A DNA stretch of 64,000 nucleotides, from positions 680,540 to 744,539 of the forward strand of contig BJOX01000221.1 of the NCBI GenBank assembly GCA_009731375.1. Direction: 5' to 3'. Positions 35,418 to 50,183 of this stretch are shown here, one piece after another. Numbering within the stretch: position 1 is the stretch's first letter; each line of letters starts with the position of its first letter. The position numbers and the translations under genes are program-made. The notes under the pieces are model-generated. The model was given only the letters and a program-made list of their open reading frames with translations, had not been told where the DNA came from and made no database searches. Origin of the DNA: Paulinella micropora (Eukaryota > Cercozoa > Imbricatea > Euglyphida).

Positions 35418-37075
35418 CACATACATACATACATACATACATACATACATACATACATACATACATACATACATACATGCATACATACATGCATACATAC
35501 ATACATACATACATGCATACATACATACACACACATATGCATGCATGCATGCATGCATGCATACATACATACATACATACATACAGACAGACTTATACAT
35601 ACATACATGCATGCATGCATAAATACATACATACATACATACAATGTAACATACATACATACATACATACATACATACATACATACATACATAACATACA
35701 TGACTTACATGATCATGACATACATGACATACATGACATACATACATACATACATACATACATACATGCATACATACATACATACATACATGCATACATG
35801 CATACATTCATACATACATACAATGGAACTTACTGAAGTGTAACATACATACGTGCATACATACATACATACATACATACATACATACATACATACATGC
35901 ATACATGCATACATACATACATGCATACATACATACATACATACATACATACATACATGCATGCATGCATATGTACATACATGCATTCATACATGCATAC
36001 TTACATACATACATACATACATACACACACACATACATACATACATACATACATACATACATACATACATGCATACATACATGCGTGCATGCATACATAC
36101 ATACATACATACATAGATGCAAACGCATACACACATACACACATACATGCATACATGCATACATAACATACATAACATACATACATACATACATACATAC
36201 ATACATACATACATACAACACACAAAGATACATGCATACATACATACATACATACATACATAGAATGTAACACACATACATACATACATAAATACATAAA
36301 TACAAACATACATACATACATACATACATACATGCATGCATACATACATACATACATACATACATACATGCATACATTCATACATACATACAATGGAACT
36401 TACTGAAGTGTAACATACATACATACATGCATACATACATACATACATACATACATACATACATGCATACATACATACATACATACATACATACATGCAT
36501 GCATGCATATGTACATACATACATTCATACATGCATACATACATACATACCTACATACATACCTACATACATACACACATACATACATACATACATACAT
36601 ACATAAATACATACATACATACATACATACATACATACATACATGCGTGCATACATGCATACATACATACATACATACATACATACATAGATGCAAACGC
36701 ATACACATACACACATACATGCATACATGCACACATAACATACATAACATACATACATACATACATACGTACAACACACAAAGATACATACATACATACA
36801 TACATACATACATACATACAAACATACATACATACATACATACATGCATACATGCATGCATGCATGCATACATACAAACATACATACATACAAACATACA
36901 TACACACACATGCATACATACATACATACATACATACATGCATACATACATGCATACATACATAAATACATACATATGCATACATACATGCATACATACA
37001 TACATACTTACATACATACATACATAGTACATCATACATACATCATGCATCATGCATACATACATACATACATAA

Positions 37076-37108
<33 letters not shown>

Positions 37109-37620
37109 CACACATGTGCATGCATGCATGCATACATACATACATACATACATACATATACATACATATACATACATACATACATACATATACATACATA
37201 CATGCAATACAATGTAACATACATACATACATACATACATACATAATACATGCATACATACATACATACACACATACATACATACATACATACACACATA
37301 CAAACATACATAACATACATACATGACATACATGACATACATGACATACATGACATACATGACATACAACTACATACATACATACATACATGCATACATA
37401 CATACATATATACATACATGCTACATACATACAAACAATGGAACTTACTGAAGTGTAACATACATACATACATACATACATACATACACAATGATATGTA
37501 CATACACATACATACATAAATGCAGACACAGACAGGCACAGACAGACAGACAGACAGACAGACAAAGGGGACAAACAAAGAAACACAAAAACACAAAAAC
37601 AGACAAAACACACATACATA
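34531..37620. repeat. (CATA)n array with higher-order structure
   Basis: About 3 kb of (CATA)n carries landmark words that recur in order. AATGGAACTTACTGAAGTG stands at about 35821, 36391 and 37439, GATGCAAACGCATACACA at about 34899, 36116 and 36690, and ACAACACACAAAGA at about 35050, 36217 and 36773. The spacings (about 570-610 bp or twice that) show tandem duplication of long blocks of microsatellite, not only slippage. Confidence 0.7.
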
Positions 37621-38370
37621 CAAAGACCTTCACGAGAGAGAGAGAGAGAGAGATAAGAAAGAGATAGAGAGAAAGAGGAAGAGAGAGATAGAGAGATAGA
37701 GAGAGAGATAGAGAGAGATCAACTGAATAACTAGGTTTCCTTTAATATTAAAATTGTTCTCTCAATAAAAGCGAAGAAGAAGAAGAGACAGACAGACAGA
37801 CAGGCGGACAGGCGGACAGACAGACGGACAGACAGACGGACAGACGTCGACAGGCAGACAGACAGACAGGCAGACGTCGGTCCGGCGTCGACAGACATGT
37901 AAATGAGAAGCAAGGAAAAAAAAGGTACCGACAAATAACAAATTACAATGCGGTGTTGTTTTCCGGTTCCCTAGGGAGAGTGTGAGAGACTCAGAGGGAG
38001 AGTGAGGAAGAAATGCGGAGATGAAAATAGCAAGTGTTTTCGGTTACGGCATGCGCGCCTTCTTTTCAAGAGTACTTTCAAGAAAATAATACATTTCCCT
38101 CACTGCAGGAGCAGACGTACAGTACCACTCCTAACTGAAGTTTTGCCAACCAAGTGCTAAGGTAGAAGAAATTTAGGCGATTTTCTGGCTACGCCCGGCG
38201 CGGCTCGCGCGGATTTCCGCCCACCTGCCTGCCTGCCTGCCTACATGCCTCTCTGCCTGCCTGCCTACCTGCCTGCCTGCCTGCATGCCTCTCTGCCTGC
38301 CTGCCTGCCTGCCTGGCTACTTGCCTGCCTGCCTACTTTACCTACCTAGCGCCGCTGCTGCCCGAGCGGG
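37621..38370. other. (GA)n, (CAGA)n and (CTGC)n, otherwise unassigned
   Basis: (GA)n at 37633-37720, (CAGA)n at 37785-37880 and (CCTG)n at about 38220-38335 surround roughly 300 bp of ordinary sequence with no credible gene. Confidence 0.5.
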
Positions 38371-39600
38371 GGCGACAACGCCCTGGCAAGCGTAACAAGT
38401 GCGTGGGATCGCTACATCGACCGCCTTGGGCGCTGGCAGCGAGGCCTGGGGCGGCGCGCGAGAGTGACCGCTGCTGAGGCGCGGCCGCGCCGCGCGCGAG
38501 GGTTTCCGCTGCTACCTGCCTGCCTCTGCCTGCCTGCTTACCTACCTACCGCTGCTGTCAGGCAGGGGCGACAACGCCGTGACAAGCGTAACAACTGTCT
38601 GGGTCTGATCGCCGCGTCGACCGCCTCTGGTGCTGGCAGCGAGGCCCATCGCGAGAATTTCCGCTGCTGCTGCTGCTGCCCAGAACCTGGATCACTGGGC
38701 CCTGGACTACAAGCAGAGGCACGCGCTGTTGGACTACAGGTCGGCGGACCCTGGCCTAGGCCTGAGGCCGGCAAGCGAGGTGCAGCACGTTTGCCTGGAA
38801 CGAGATGCAGCGGACGCTCGACATGCTGGAGACGGACGGGCAGCCGCGGTCCCTGGACCAGAAGCGTTTCCATGACGCTCCAGAGCATGCTTGGCCTCTC
38901 AGCGCGCCCAACCTGTGGCTTACACCAGAGTACGTTAGCCGGCAGCCCTTCGTAGAGTTCACGCGGCTTGGTAGTGTTGTGCAAGTTTCTCACCACTCTC
39001 TTGAGTGCACTGTGGGCGGGCTGTAGGCATGGCGCAGTCGTCTTATCAAAAATAAGACGACGACTGCCTACGGGTCGTGGAAGGCACTCCTCGTGTGGGG
39101 GGGGCCCCGCCATGAGTGGCGGGAGGTGACAACGGGCAAGCGAACAAGTGCGTGCGTTTGATCGCCGTGTCGACCGCCTCTGGCGCTGGCAGACCGCCTC
39201 TGGCAGCGAGACCCAGCGCGATAATTTCTGCTGCTGTGGGGCGTGGAACGCAGCGCGCTCCTCGTGCGTTGAATGCAGCGCTCCTCGTGTGGGTTGGCCC
39301 CCGCCAGTAGGGGCGGGAGGGAGTTTCCGCTTTTGTGACGACGCTGTCCGAGGATGGCATTTACGTACGCGCGGCCGACCACGCTTCCTCGCCTGTCTGC
39401 CTGCAATCTTGTCTCCTGCTTTTTCTTCTTGGGCACGGGGGCAGTCGCTGGGAACGCCACAGGAGCAATCGCTCAAAGTTTTACTGTCACGCAATTTGTA
39501 GTGACGCAAATCTCTGATCTATTGCTGCTCAGGCTTCGGCCAGTGAGACCAGCGAGCGAGCGGCGATCTGCGAGCGGCGCGCGGCACGGTGGCGTCGGAT
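38371..39600. repeat. GC-rich block with three diverged copies of one unit
   Basis: The string around GCGTAACAA...CGACCGCCT...GCTGGCAGCGAG recurs at about 38380-38455, 38565-38645 and 39125-39215, each followed by GC-rich sequence. A short frame at 38805-39026 (+) starts MQRTLDMLETDGQPRSLDQK and has no recognisable family. Composition resembles the GC-rich island further right, so this may be its decayed edge. Confidence 0.4.
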
Positions 39601-39707
39601 AGCGTGTTGTTAACGAACAAGCTCACCGCCTTGTACGGCAAGTGTTTTGGACGGAAGAAAAAAAATATTTCGAATATGCTAGATTGAAGCTCCTCGAGTA
39701 CGCACGC

Positions 39708-39828
39708 GCAGGAGATCCTGGATCGAACCATAATTTAGGTAGTGGAAACGCAGATAATGATAGTTCTCTTCGAAACGATCATTATCTGTCTTTCCATTAC
39801 CTTTATGATTCCATCCAGGATCTCCTGC
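39708..39828. ncRNA. 121-nt imperfect hairpin, possible small-RNA precursor or tiny foldback element
   Basis: The arms GCAGGAGATCCTGGAT and ATCCAGGATCTCCTGC are exact complements at the base. CATAA, GTAGTGGAAA (one mismatch) and CAGATAATGAT pair in order further up, leaving a loop of about 16 nt. Length and near-continuous pairing are like a plant- or animal-type miRNA precursor, but a MITE remnant would look the same. There is no evidence of transcription. Confidence 0.35.
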
Positions 39829-39889
39829 AATTCGAATTCAGGCAACAACTTCGTCACGTGATTTCAGATTAGTGTCGTTGTTCTTCCTC

Positions 39890-40008
39890 CACGCTGCCTG
39901 CAGCCTCCAGAAATATTAAAATTTCCCGGAAAGTTCCCCTACATATTGGACCGGGCCTGCCAAGTAATTTTTTTGGGGATACACCCGATTTTTCATACTG
40001 TATTAAAT
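39890..40008. repeat. ~118-bp direct repeat, left copy
   Basis: Starts CACGCTGCCTGCAGCCTCCA and ends CCCGATTTTTCATACT. A copy at 45153-45268 is the same with about ten differences, in the same orientation and about 5.26 kb away. Each copy lies just downstream of a minus-strand glycoprotein gene, so it may be a shared 3' regulatory sequence or the footprint of a duplication. Confidence 0.7.
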
Positions 40009-40204
40009 CACTCACATCTGCTCACATAGGTATTTAATTCAGGTACATATACAATATCATAAATTAAGCTTGTATTTTTAACTCATTCTTAATTTGCCGC
40101 TCTGTGTATGTTTCATACCATTCCACACTTATAGGCTGTTCAGTTAGCATATATAATTTTAATTTGTTATGACATCCTCGGGGGTTGTTTTTGTCTGTGT
40201 ATCT

Positions 40205-40378
40205 TTACATCCTTTTCCGTAGTTTTTCAGCCTCATCTTCCGTTATTAATTCTGCTTCGGCTTCAAATAGTTCAACCGCATAATTTTCATCTACTTTAAT
40301 TGAAACAGCTTTAAACTATGCTTTAATGTCTTCTATGTTGTTGTCGGTTAGTATTTTTTCTCCGTCCATCCGTGACAT
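40205..40378 (-). pseudogene. small AT-rich open frame with one internal TAG
   Basis: From ATG at 40378 the frame reads MSRMDGEKILTDNNIEDIKA, a TAG, then FKAVSIKVDENYAVELFEAE and on to KRM and TAA at 40205. The two halves have the same acidic/basic composition and frame, so a single base change could have interrupted a 57-codon gene. No family is recognised. It lies between the glycoprotein gene and the direct repeat at 39890. Confidence 0.25.
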
Positions 40379-40407
40379 ATCGCACATTTAATAAATGCAG
40401 CGCGTGC

Positions 40408-40768
40408 CTAAGGCTGGCCGGCTAGCCACCAGCCTGCCGCCTGAGCGGCCAGCGCGAGCCACTGGAGCGACCCGACGCGGCGCCCGGCAGAGCTGGTTTC
40501 CTCGCCACGGTGCGCGGTCGCGCTCTGACTGTGGCTGGCAGTGGGGCTGGGGCTGGCCGCGGGGCTGCGGCTGGGCACGCACACCGCCAGTACAGACTGG
40601 CGCGCCGGCTCGGCCGACCAGGCGGCCGCCAGGGTAAAGTCTGAGTACAGGCTTACCCTGGCATTTTGCATGAGTAGCAGGACCTCGTCGTCCGCGGCCG
40701 CCAGGCACAGGTGTCGCGCTGTGGCCGTCAGCTGTGTAGCGTTGGAGCCACTGGCGAGCAACGAGCAG

Positions 40769-40814
<46 letters not shown>

Positions 40815-41539
40815 NNNNNNNNNNCGCCTGGCTCGACGCTGCGCAGCGCGTAGGTGACGTCCTTACCCCACGGTAGTGGCGCCCGCAGGCCCGCGCGCGT
40901 GAGCTCGGGGACCACCAGGCTGTAGTTCTGCCCAGGCCGCAGCTGCGGCCAGTCGTTGGACGCGGACGTGACCCCCGACGACGGCCCGGGGACGACGGGC
41001 GACGGTGACGGTGAGCGGCTGGTGAGCGCGGAGGCCTGGGATGGTAGAGGCCAAGGTAGCAGCAGGCCCGGGCACGCTTCGGTTGTGACATAGGGCAGCG
41101 TCACGAACGTCGTGATCCTGACCAAACCCGCTGGCTGGTTGGTAGTGGCAGTGAAGGACACGTTGTAGGTCCCCAGCAGGTCGTCGGTCGAGTTACAGTC
41201 GTGGCCAAACCACATCTCGCAGTGCTTCTCGCGTGTGAGCACTGCGGTCCGCGTGCGCCAGCTTCCGTCGTTAGCCCAGGCCGCGGTGTGCATCACCTGC
41301 TGCGAATGGATTATCAGCGAGTCTCCGGTTCGGTAAGTCAGGGAATGTAAGTAAAACACGTAGGGGTACAGCGCACGCAACTGGTAGCAGAGCGTATCTC
41401 CCAGCGCGAGGTCTTCCGTGTAGTTCAGGCCCGGCACGACCTCGGGACAGGTCGCCGAGCTAAGCCAGCCGAAGCTTAGTACGAGCCAGTACGCTACGGT
41501 AAGGCTTGTCCCCGCTAGGTGGTGTCTCGCCGGACGCAT
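40408..41539 (-). CDS. secreted N-glycosylated protein, probable GPI anchor (copy 1)
   Basis: I chose the ATG at 41539 because it gives a standard signal peptide (LTVAYWLVLSFGWLSSA) ending at ATC|PEVVPGLNYTE. A 16-residue longer start at 41587 exists. The ectodomain has conserved Cys and N-glycosylation sequons (NYT, NST, NVS, NYS) and a Ser/Pro stretch (about 41000). After a 46-base C run (40769-40814) and a 10-base gap (40815-40824) the frame resumes with NATQLTATARHLC and a second Ser/Pro linker. It ends in a hydrophobic tail (VGSLQWLALAAQAAGWWLAG) right at the stop, as GPI-anchored proteins do. The homologue at 50184-51309 aligns throughout. Family unknown. The gap hides whether the two parts are in frame. 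Confidence 0.6.
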
Positions 41540-41589
41540 GGAAGGGCCAAACCGTTCGTTGTTCTTTGTGTAGGCTTCTTTCTTCATTT

Positions 41590-45152
<3,563 letters not shown>

Positions 45153-45268
45153 TCCACGCTGCCTGCGGCCCCCAGAAATATTACAATTTCCCGGAAATTT
45201 CCCCTACATATTGAACCGGGCCGGCCAAGTAACTTTTTGGGGGTACCCCCGATTTTTCATACTTTTTT
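45153..45268. repeat. ~116-bp direct repeat, right copy
   Basis: Second copy of the repeat at 39890-40008. It overlaps the last codons of the large minus-strand glycoprotein frame, so the true stop of that gene could lie just upstream of the repeat. Confidence 0.7.
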
Positions 45269-48200
45269 AGCACTTCAATGACGCCCTGGCGCGAGTACTG
45301 GCAGCCCTTGACGGCCCGCAGCACCGAACCGTCGCCCAACGCGTGCGTCAGCGCCACGCCAACACCTACCTCGCTGCCGAGGCCCGTGACCGCACTCACC
45401 ACCCCGTGGCCAATCAGAACAAGCTGCTGTGGCGACCACCACTGTAGCGGAGCGTGGAAGCGCCTCCGCGGGACGCGCAGCGGCCTAGGGACCCGCGGCG
45501 GCCTGGGGGGCGCGTGCTGGCCGGCCGGCCGCTGCCGGGCCGCGGTGGCGGAGCCCAGCGTGCCGCACGGCCACCGGACCCTGAGCGACCTCCACTCGTG
45601 GTGCGCAGACAGGAAAGAGGGCGCGTTGGTCGCCAGTAGCTGTTGCGTCAGGAACAGGAGTTCTTCCGCGTCACGGTGCCTGGCCAGGTACCAGGCGACG
45701 GCCTCGCTGTGTACGTACACGGTAGTAGTCGCGCCGTCGGCCTCCTCGAAGCGCCCCTCGGCCACGTACAANNNNNNNNNNNNNNNNNNNNNNNNNNNNN
45801 NNNNNNNNNNNNNNNNNNNNNNNNNNNNNNNNNNNNNNNNNNNNNNNNNNNNNNNNNNNNNNNNNNNNNNNNNNNNNNNNNNNNNNNNNNNNNNNNNNNN
45901 NNNNNNNNNNNNNNNNNNNNNNNNNNNNNNNNNNNNNNNNNNNNNNNNNNNNNNNNNNNNNNNNNNNNNNNNNNNNNNNNNNNNNNNNNNNNNNNNNNNN
46001 NNNNNNNNNNNNNNNNNNNNNNNNNNNNNNNNNNNNNNNNNNNNNNNNNNNNNNNNNNNNNNNNNNNNNNNNNNNNNNNNNNNNNNNNNNNNNNNNNNNN
46101 NNNNNNNNNNNNNNNNNNNNNNNNNNNNNNNNNNNNNNNNNNNNNNNNNNNNNNNNNNNNNNNNNNNNNNNNNNNNNNNNNNNNNNNNNNNNNNNNNNNN
46201 NNNNNNNNNNNNNNNNNNNNNNNNNNNNNNNNNNNNNNNNNNNNNNNNNNNNNNNNNNNNNNNNNNNNNNNNNNNNNNNNNNNNNNNNNNNNNNNNNNNN
46301 NNNNNNNNNNNNNNNNNNNNNNNNNNNNNNNNNNNNNNNNNNNNNNNNNNNNNNNNNNNNNNNNNNNNNNNNNNNNNNNNNNNNNNNNNNNNNNNNNNNN
46401 NNNNNNNNNNNNNNNNNNNNNNNNNNNNNNNNNNNNNNNNNNNNNNNNNNNNNNNNNNNNNNNNNNNNNNNNNNNNNNNNNNNNNNNNNNNNNNNNNNNN
46501 NNNNNNNNNNNNNNNNNNNNNNNNNNNNNNNNNNNNNNNNNNNNNNNNNNNNNNNNNNNNNNNNNNNNNNNNNNNNGCCTGGTCAAAACTGGCCGAGCCG
46601 GGACAGCTACCCCGCGACAGCACGCAGTCCCTGGTCTGGAGGCAGCCACAGGGACCACCAGCGCAGAGCGCGGTCAGCGTGTACAAGCGGCCCGCGCGGG
46701 CCGCGAGCCTGGCGAGCACGGGCTCGTAGGGCTGCAACCGCCACCGAGTGGCGTTGCCGAGGCCCTCGACCAGGTAGCAAGGCCGGCCGGCCTGGCCGCA
46801 CGCGAGGTACTGGTCCGCGGGCCAGTAGCGCAGCCTGTACAGGAGGCGGGCCTCGTCGGGCACCACCTCCCACTGGTGCCGCGCGCGCAGCTCCGCCGCC
46901 ACCTGCAGGCGCGGGTCCAGCCCCTGCGCAGCGTACGTGGTCGCCCACACGTCGGCGCCCGCGACCCACGCCAGCGCCTCGGTGCCCGGGAAGTCCACGG
47001 CGGAGCTGACCAGGTTGACGGGGCCGGCCAGCAGCTCCGGCGGCAGGGCGCGCGGCGACGGGCTGGCGGACACGGCCGTGCGCGTGGGCGACACGCTGGC
47101 CGAGCGGGAGGCGGAGGGGCTGGCCGGGCGGGAGGCCGACGCCGACCGCGACGCGCTCGTGCTGGCCGAGGCGCTGGCGCTGTCGGAGGCCCCCTGGCTC
47201 CGGCTGGGCGTGGGCGAGCGCGGGGGCGTGGGCGTCGCCGTCGCCGTCGCGCTCGTGCTCGCCGCGGGCGACGCGGACGCCGTGCGGCTGGGCGTGGCCG
47301 ACCCCGACGCCGTGCGGCTGGGCGTGAGCGTGGGCGGCTCCCCGGGCCTCGCAGGCGTCAGCAGGCAGTCCCCGTCGGCGCAAAGCGAGCGCGCCTGGAA
47401 ACCGGCCGGGCCCAGCAGCAGCTGCGACTCGCAGGCGCCCGGCGCGAGGCGGAAGTGGCCCCCCGGCGTGACCTCGAGGAACACGGCCTGCCACGCGTCC
47501 CGGTAGTCGCTGGGCTGCCACTGCGCGTTCGGGCCCGCCCCCGCCGGGGGCTCGCACGGCGCCGCGGCGGCACGGAGGGCCAGGGACAGCCCCAGGGGCT
47601 GGTAGCCGGCCACGGTCGCGCCCGCCGCCGGCCACTCCACGTGCCCATTGTGCACGTGCACGGCCAGCTGCAGCTCCTGCGCCCGGGTGGCCGGCGGCGG
47701 CGGGCAGGCCGCGAACAGGGGCAGCTGCTGCCACAGCAGGCGCTGGAGCCAGAAGCACAGCCCGTCGTTGTTGCGCAGCACCCAGGGCTCGTCCCGCAGC
47801 GATGGCGTGTGCGACACCGACACGCTCGCGCCCAGGGGCACCTCCACCAGCACCAGCGCAGCCCAGCCGGCCGCGCCGGCCCGCGCCACGTCGCCCAGCC
47901 GCGCCGGTTCGCGCAGCGCCCGCCGCCCGCCGCCGCACGAGTACACCAAGTACCACGCGGCACCCGTGGCCTCCAGCGACCAGCCGGCGGACGACTGCAC
48001 GAGCGTGGACGCCGCGCCCCGCGGCGCCAGCACGTCGTCGCCGCACTCGTCCCGCAGCCACTGCAGCCGGTCGTCCGGCGCCACGGCGCCGTCGCTTGTC
48101 CAGTTGGTGCCGAAGCCGTGCTCGCAACGCACTGCCCCGTCGACCGCCTCGCGCTCGTACTGGTACGCCAGGCACTGGCGCCAGTACTCCGCCGGCGCCA

Positions 48201-49866
48201 GCAGCCGCTGCGCCCCGTACCACACGCGGCCCAGCGCCCAGTTGACGGCCCACGCCTTCTGCGCCGGCAGCGCCGGGGGGCACTCGGCCCACACCAGGTC
48301 CAGCGGCCGCAGGCACCAGCCCCGCGCCGCGCTGCGCAGCAGCAGGCCCGGCCGCTCGCTCGGCGTCACGCTCGGCGAGGAGGTGCGGCTGCCCGTGCGC
48401 GTCGCACTGCGGCTGCCGCTCGGCGAGCGGCTGCGGTCGGCGTGCGGCTCGCGCTGGCGCTCGGGCTCGCCGTGCGCGAAGGCGCCGGCGTGCCGCTGGG
48501 CGTCAGGCTGGGGGTCGGCGTGAGGCTGGGCGTGTCTTGGCCGAGCGCGACGCCGAGGGCCACAGGTCCGCCACGTTGGCGCGCAGCTCGCGCACGCGCG
48601 CCGACAGGTGGCAGCCCGTGCCGGGCGGCACCCGTTCCTCGCAGCGCTCGCCCACGTACCCGGGGTCGCACACGCACACCGCGGCGGGCGGCTCGTGGTA
48701 CGGCGCCGCGCCCGCCGGCCCGGGCCAGGCCCCGCGCTCGCACAGGCGCCCATGCCCGTGACAAAAGACATGCGCGGCGCAGCAGCCCGGCTCTCCTGTC
48801 TCGCCTGCCCAGCAGCGGCACTGCGCCAGGCCGCAGCCGACCTGGCCCCCCGCACGGCCGGCGCCCGGGTGGCCAGGGCCAGCTCGCCCGCTCGGCAGGG
48901 CGTGCCGGCGTCGCTCAGCAGGTCCCCGGCACACGCTCGGGCGCGCAGCACCGGCGAGTCGGTGCAGTTCAGGCGCGACTCGGCGTCGGCGGGGCTCGCG
49001 CACGCCGACTCGGGCAAGCTGCCGCGGCAGGGCCAGCGGCAGTAAAAGTCACATAAGTACGGTACGTTAGTATCCGGTGGTGTGTCCACCCCCGAGTTAC
49101 TCTTCCATCGGTAATCGCGCCGGCAGAAGCTCAGCGCCGCCCCTTCGCAGCTCCCCGTTGAGCCGGCCCCACCGTCCATGAACCTGTCGGGCAGGTCCAA
49201 GCATTCCTCCCACGCCCAAGGAATCACATTCTCGTTGTTAAACCGGGTGCAGCAGTAGCGCCAGCCGCCGTAACTGCCCTCACTCTCCTGGTAGAAGCAG
49301 CGCAGCACCGACCAGTAGAACACGCCCGGTTCTTTCTGGACGTAGACGCCGAGGGCGTACAAGGGAAAGAGCAATAGATCGCCCACGTTCGACGTAAATA
49401 GCGAGTCTAGCTGGGCTTCCTGGGCGAAACTCTGGTTGCGGCTAAACGCGACCATGCTCTGGTACCACGTCCAGTTGGCAAAGCGAGTGGCGTTTGCCGG
49501 ACCGACGGTCCAGCCCAGCGCGTGCCCGTGTTTGCTTTGCAGGGCCCACAGGTCCAGCGGAGAACATACACGTGCATGTACCTCCGCGTCGCTGGCGGTA
49601 GCCTCGCAGCCGTCCAGGATCCCGGCGCTCTCGCTGCAGAAGATCAGCGCTTGTATGCTCTGGCTCGTGGCAGCGGGCGCGGGGGTCCAAATCCGGCAGT
49701 GTCTGGCCCGCCCCAGTGGCACCGGCCAAGGGTACCGGCCGTCCGTGCCTAGGCTGAGTGTGTCCAGTACCAACGGGGTGGAGCTCACACCCCCTAACAC
49801 AGTGAGATCCGCAGCGGCAGGGGCTGTGAGCCAGCACCACCACCACCACCACCCAGCAACCGACAT
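45181..49866 (-). CDS. very large secreted glycoprotein with EGF-like and Ser/Thr/Pro linker regions
   Basis: The ATG at 49866 gives a signal peptide (MSVAGWWWWWCWLTAPAAA); an in-frame longer start exists at 50046. The N-terminal part is Cys-rich with sequons (NAT, NWT, NQS). Around 48600-48830 a shifted frame contains CHGHGRLC and VCVCDPGYVGERC, an EGF-like module. Two linkers of the TPSxTxSxS type follow (about 48370-48530 and 47040-47330), separated by a globular Trp/Cys-rich region. A gap (45772-46576) removes about 270 codons. The frame changes at least three times: once at a C6 run (48846-48851) and twice between 48400 and 48560. Either the gene is decaying or homopolymer errors are present. 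It looks like a surface or virion glycoprotein, and no family is recognised. The last ~30 codons lie in the repeat at 45153. Confidence 0.55.
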   Translation of the reverse strand: MSVAGWWWWWCWLTAPAAADLTVLGGVSSTPLVLDTLSLGTDGRYPWPVPLGRARHCRIWTPAPAATSQSIQALIFCSESAGILDGCEATASDAEVHARVCSPLDLWALQSKHGHALGWTVGPANATRFANWTWYQSMVAFSRNQSFAQEAQLDSLFTSNVGDLLLFPLYALGVYVQKEPGVFYWSVLRCFYQESEGSYGGWRYCCTRFNNENVIPWAWEECLDLPDRFMDGGAGSTGSCEGAALSFCRRDYRWKSNSGVDTPPDTNVPYLCDFYCRWPCRGSLPESACASPADAESRLNCTDSPVLRARACAGDLLSDAGTPCRAGELALATRAPAVRGARSAAAWRSAAAGQARQESRAAAPRMSFVTGMGACASAGPGPGRRARRRTTSRPPRCACATPGTWASAARNGCRPARAATCRRACASCAPTWRTCGPRRRARPRHAQPHADPQPDAQRHAGAFAHGEPERQREPHADRSRSPSGSRSATRTGSRTSSPSVTPSERPGLLLRSAARGWCLRPLDLVWAECPPALPAQKAWAVNWALGRVWYGAQRLLAPAEYWRQCLAYQYEREAVDGAVRCEHGFGTNWTSDGAVAPDDRLQWLRDECGDDVLAPRGAASTLVQSSAGWSLEATGAAWYLVYSCGGGRRALREPARLGDVARAGAAGWAALVLVEVPLGASVSVSHTPSLRDEPWVLRNNDGLCFWLQRLLWQQLPLFAACPPPPATRAQELQLAVHVHNGHVEWPAAGATVAGYQPLGLSLALRAAAAPCEPPAGAGPNAQWQPSDYRDAWQAVFLEVTPGGHFRLAPGACESQLLLGPAGFQARSLCADGDCLLTPARPGEPPTLTPSRTASGSATPSRTASASPAASTSATATATPTPPRSPTPSRSQGASDSASASASTSASRSASASRPASPSASRSASVSPTRTAVSASPSPRALPPELLAGPVNLVSSAVDFPGTEALAWVAGADVWATTYAAQGLDPRLQVAAELRARHQWEVVPDEARLLYRLRYWPADQYLACGQAGRPCYLVEGLGNATRWRLQPYEPVLARLAARAGRLYTLTALCAGGPCGCLQTRDCVLSRGSCPGSASFDQXXXXXXXXXXXXXXXXXXXXXXXXXXXXXXXXXXXXXXXXXXXXXXXXXXXXXXXXXXXXXXXXXXXXXXXXXXXXXXXXXXXXXXXXXXXXXXXXXXXXXXXXXXXXXXXXXXXXXXXXXXXXXXXXXXXXXXXXXXXXXXXXXXXXXXXXXXXXXXXXXXXXXXXXXXXXXXXXXXXXXXXXXXXXXXXXXXXXXXXXXXXXXXXXXXXXXXXXXXXXXXXXXXXXXXXXXXXXXXXXXXXXXXXXXXXXXXXXXXXXXXXXXXXXXLYVAEGRFEEADGATTTVYVHSEAVAWYLARHRDAEELLFLTQQLLATNAPSFLSAHHEWRSLRVRWPCGTLGSATAARQRPAGQHAPPRPPRVPRPLRVPRRRFHAPLQWWSPQQLVLIGHGVVSAVTGLGSEVGVGVALTHALGDGSVLRAVKGCQYSRQGVIEVLKKYEKSGVPPKSYLAGPVQYVGEISGKL

Positions 49867-50183
49867 ACGACGGATTTGTGGCCCCCACCCCCCCAAACCG
49901 TCGGTAGTCAAGGAGAGCGTGTTTCTTTTTTTTCTCTCTCCCTTGCTTTGGGAGCAAGCAAAACGCAGAGAAGAGCTCTCCCTCGTCCCCAAAGGAGACG
50001 GCCACCAGAGGGAAAGGAGGGGAGAGACTGCCTTCCCCTCCTTCACTACACCAGAAGAAAGTTAGTTCTCTCTTTTCTGTCTCCTTCTCACTCTTAGCTT
50101 GTTGGCCTTTCCCCGCAGCTGCCAGCCTAGGCCAAAAAACACGTGAGCTCTCTTCCTTTCGTGTTTTCCACCAACAGCCTGAG
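49867..50183. promoter_or_regulatory. divergent promoter region between two glycoprotein genes
   Basis: The large glycoprotein runs left from 49866 and the second glycoprotein copy runs right from 50184, so this 317-bp interval must hold both start regions if both are transcribed. I see T-rich stretches (about 49920-49940) but no clear TATA box. Confidence 0.35.

Noticed and set aside
39708-39740. tRNA gene, because the minus strand reads GGTTCGATCC
   Set aside because: No T-stem pairing, anticodon arm or D arm can be drawn around it.
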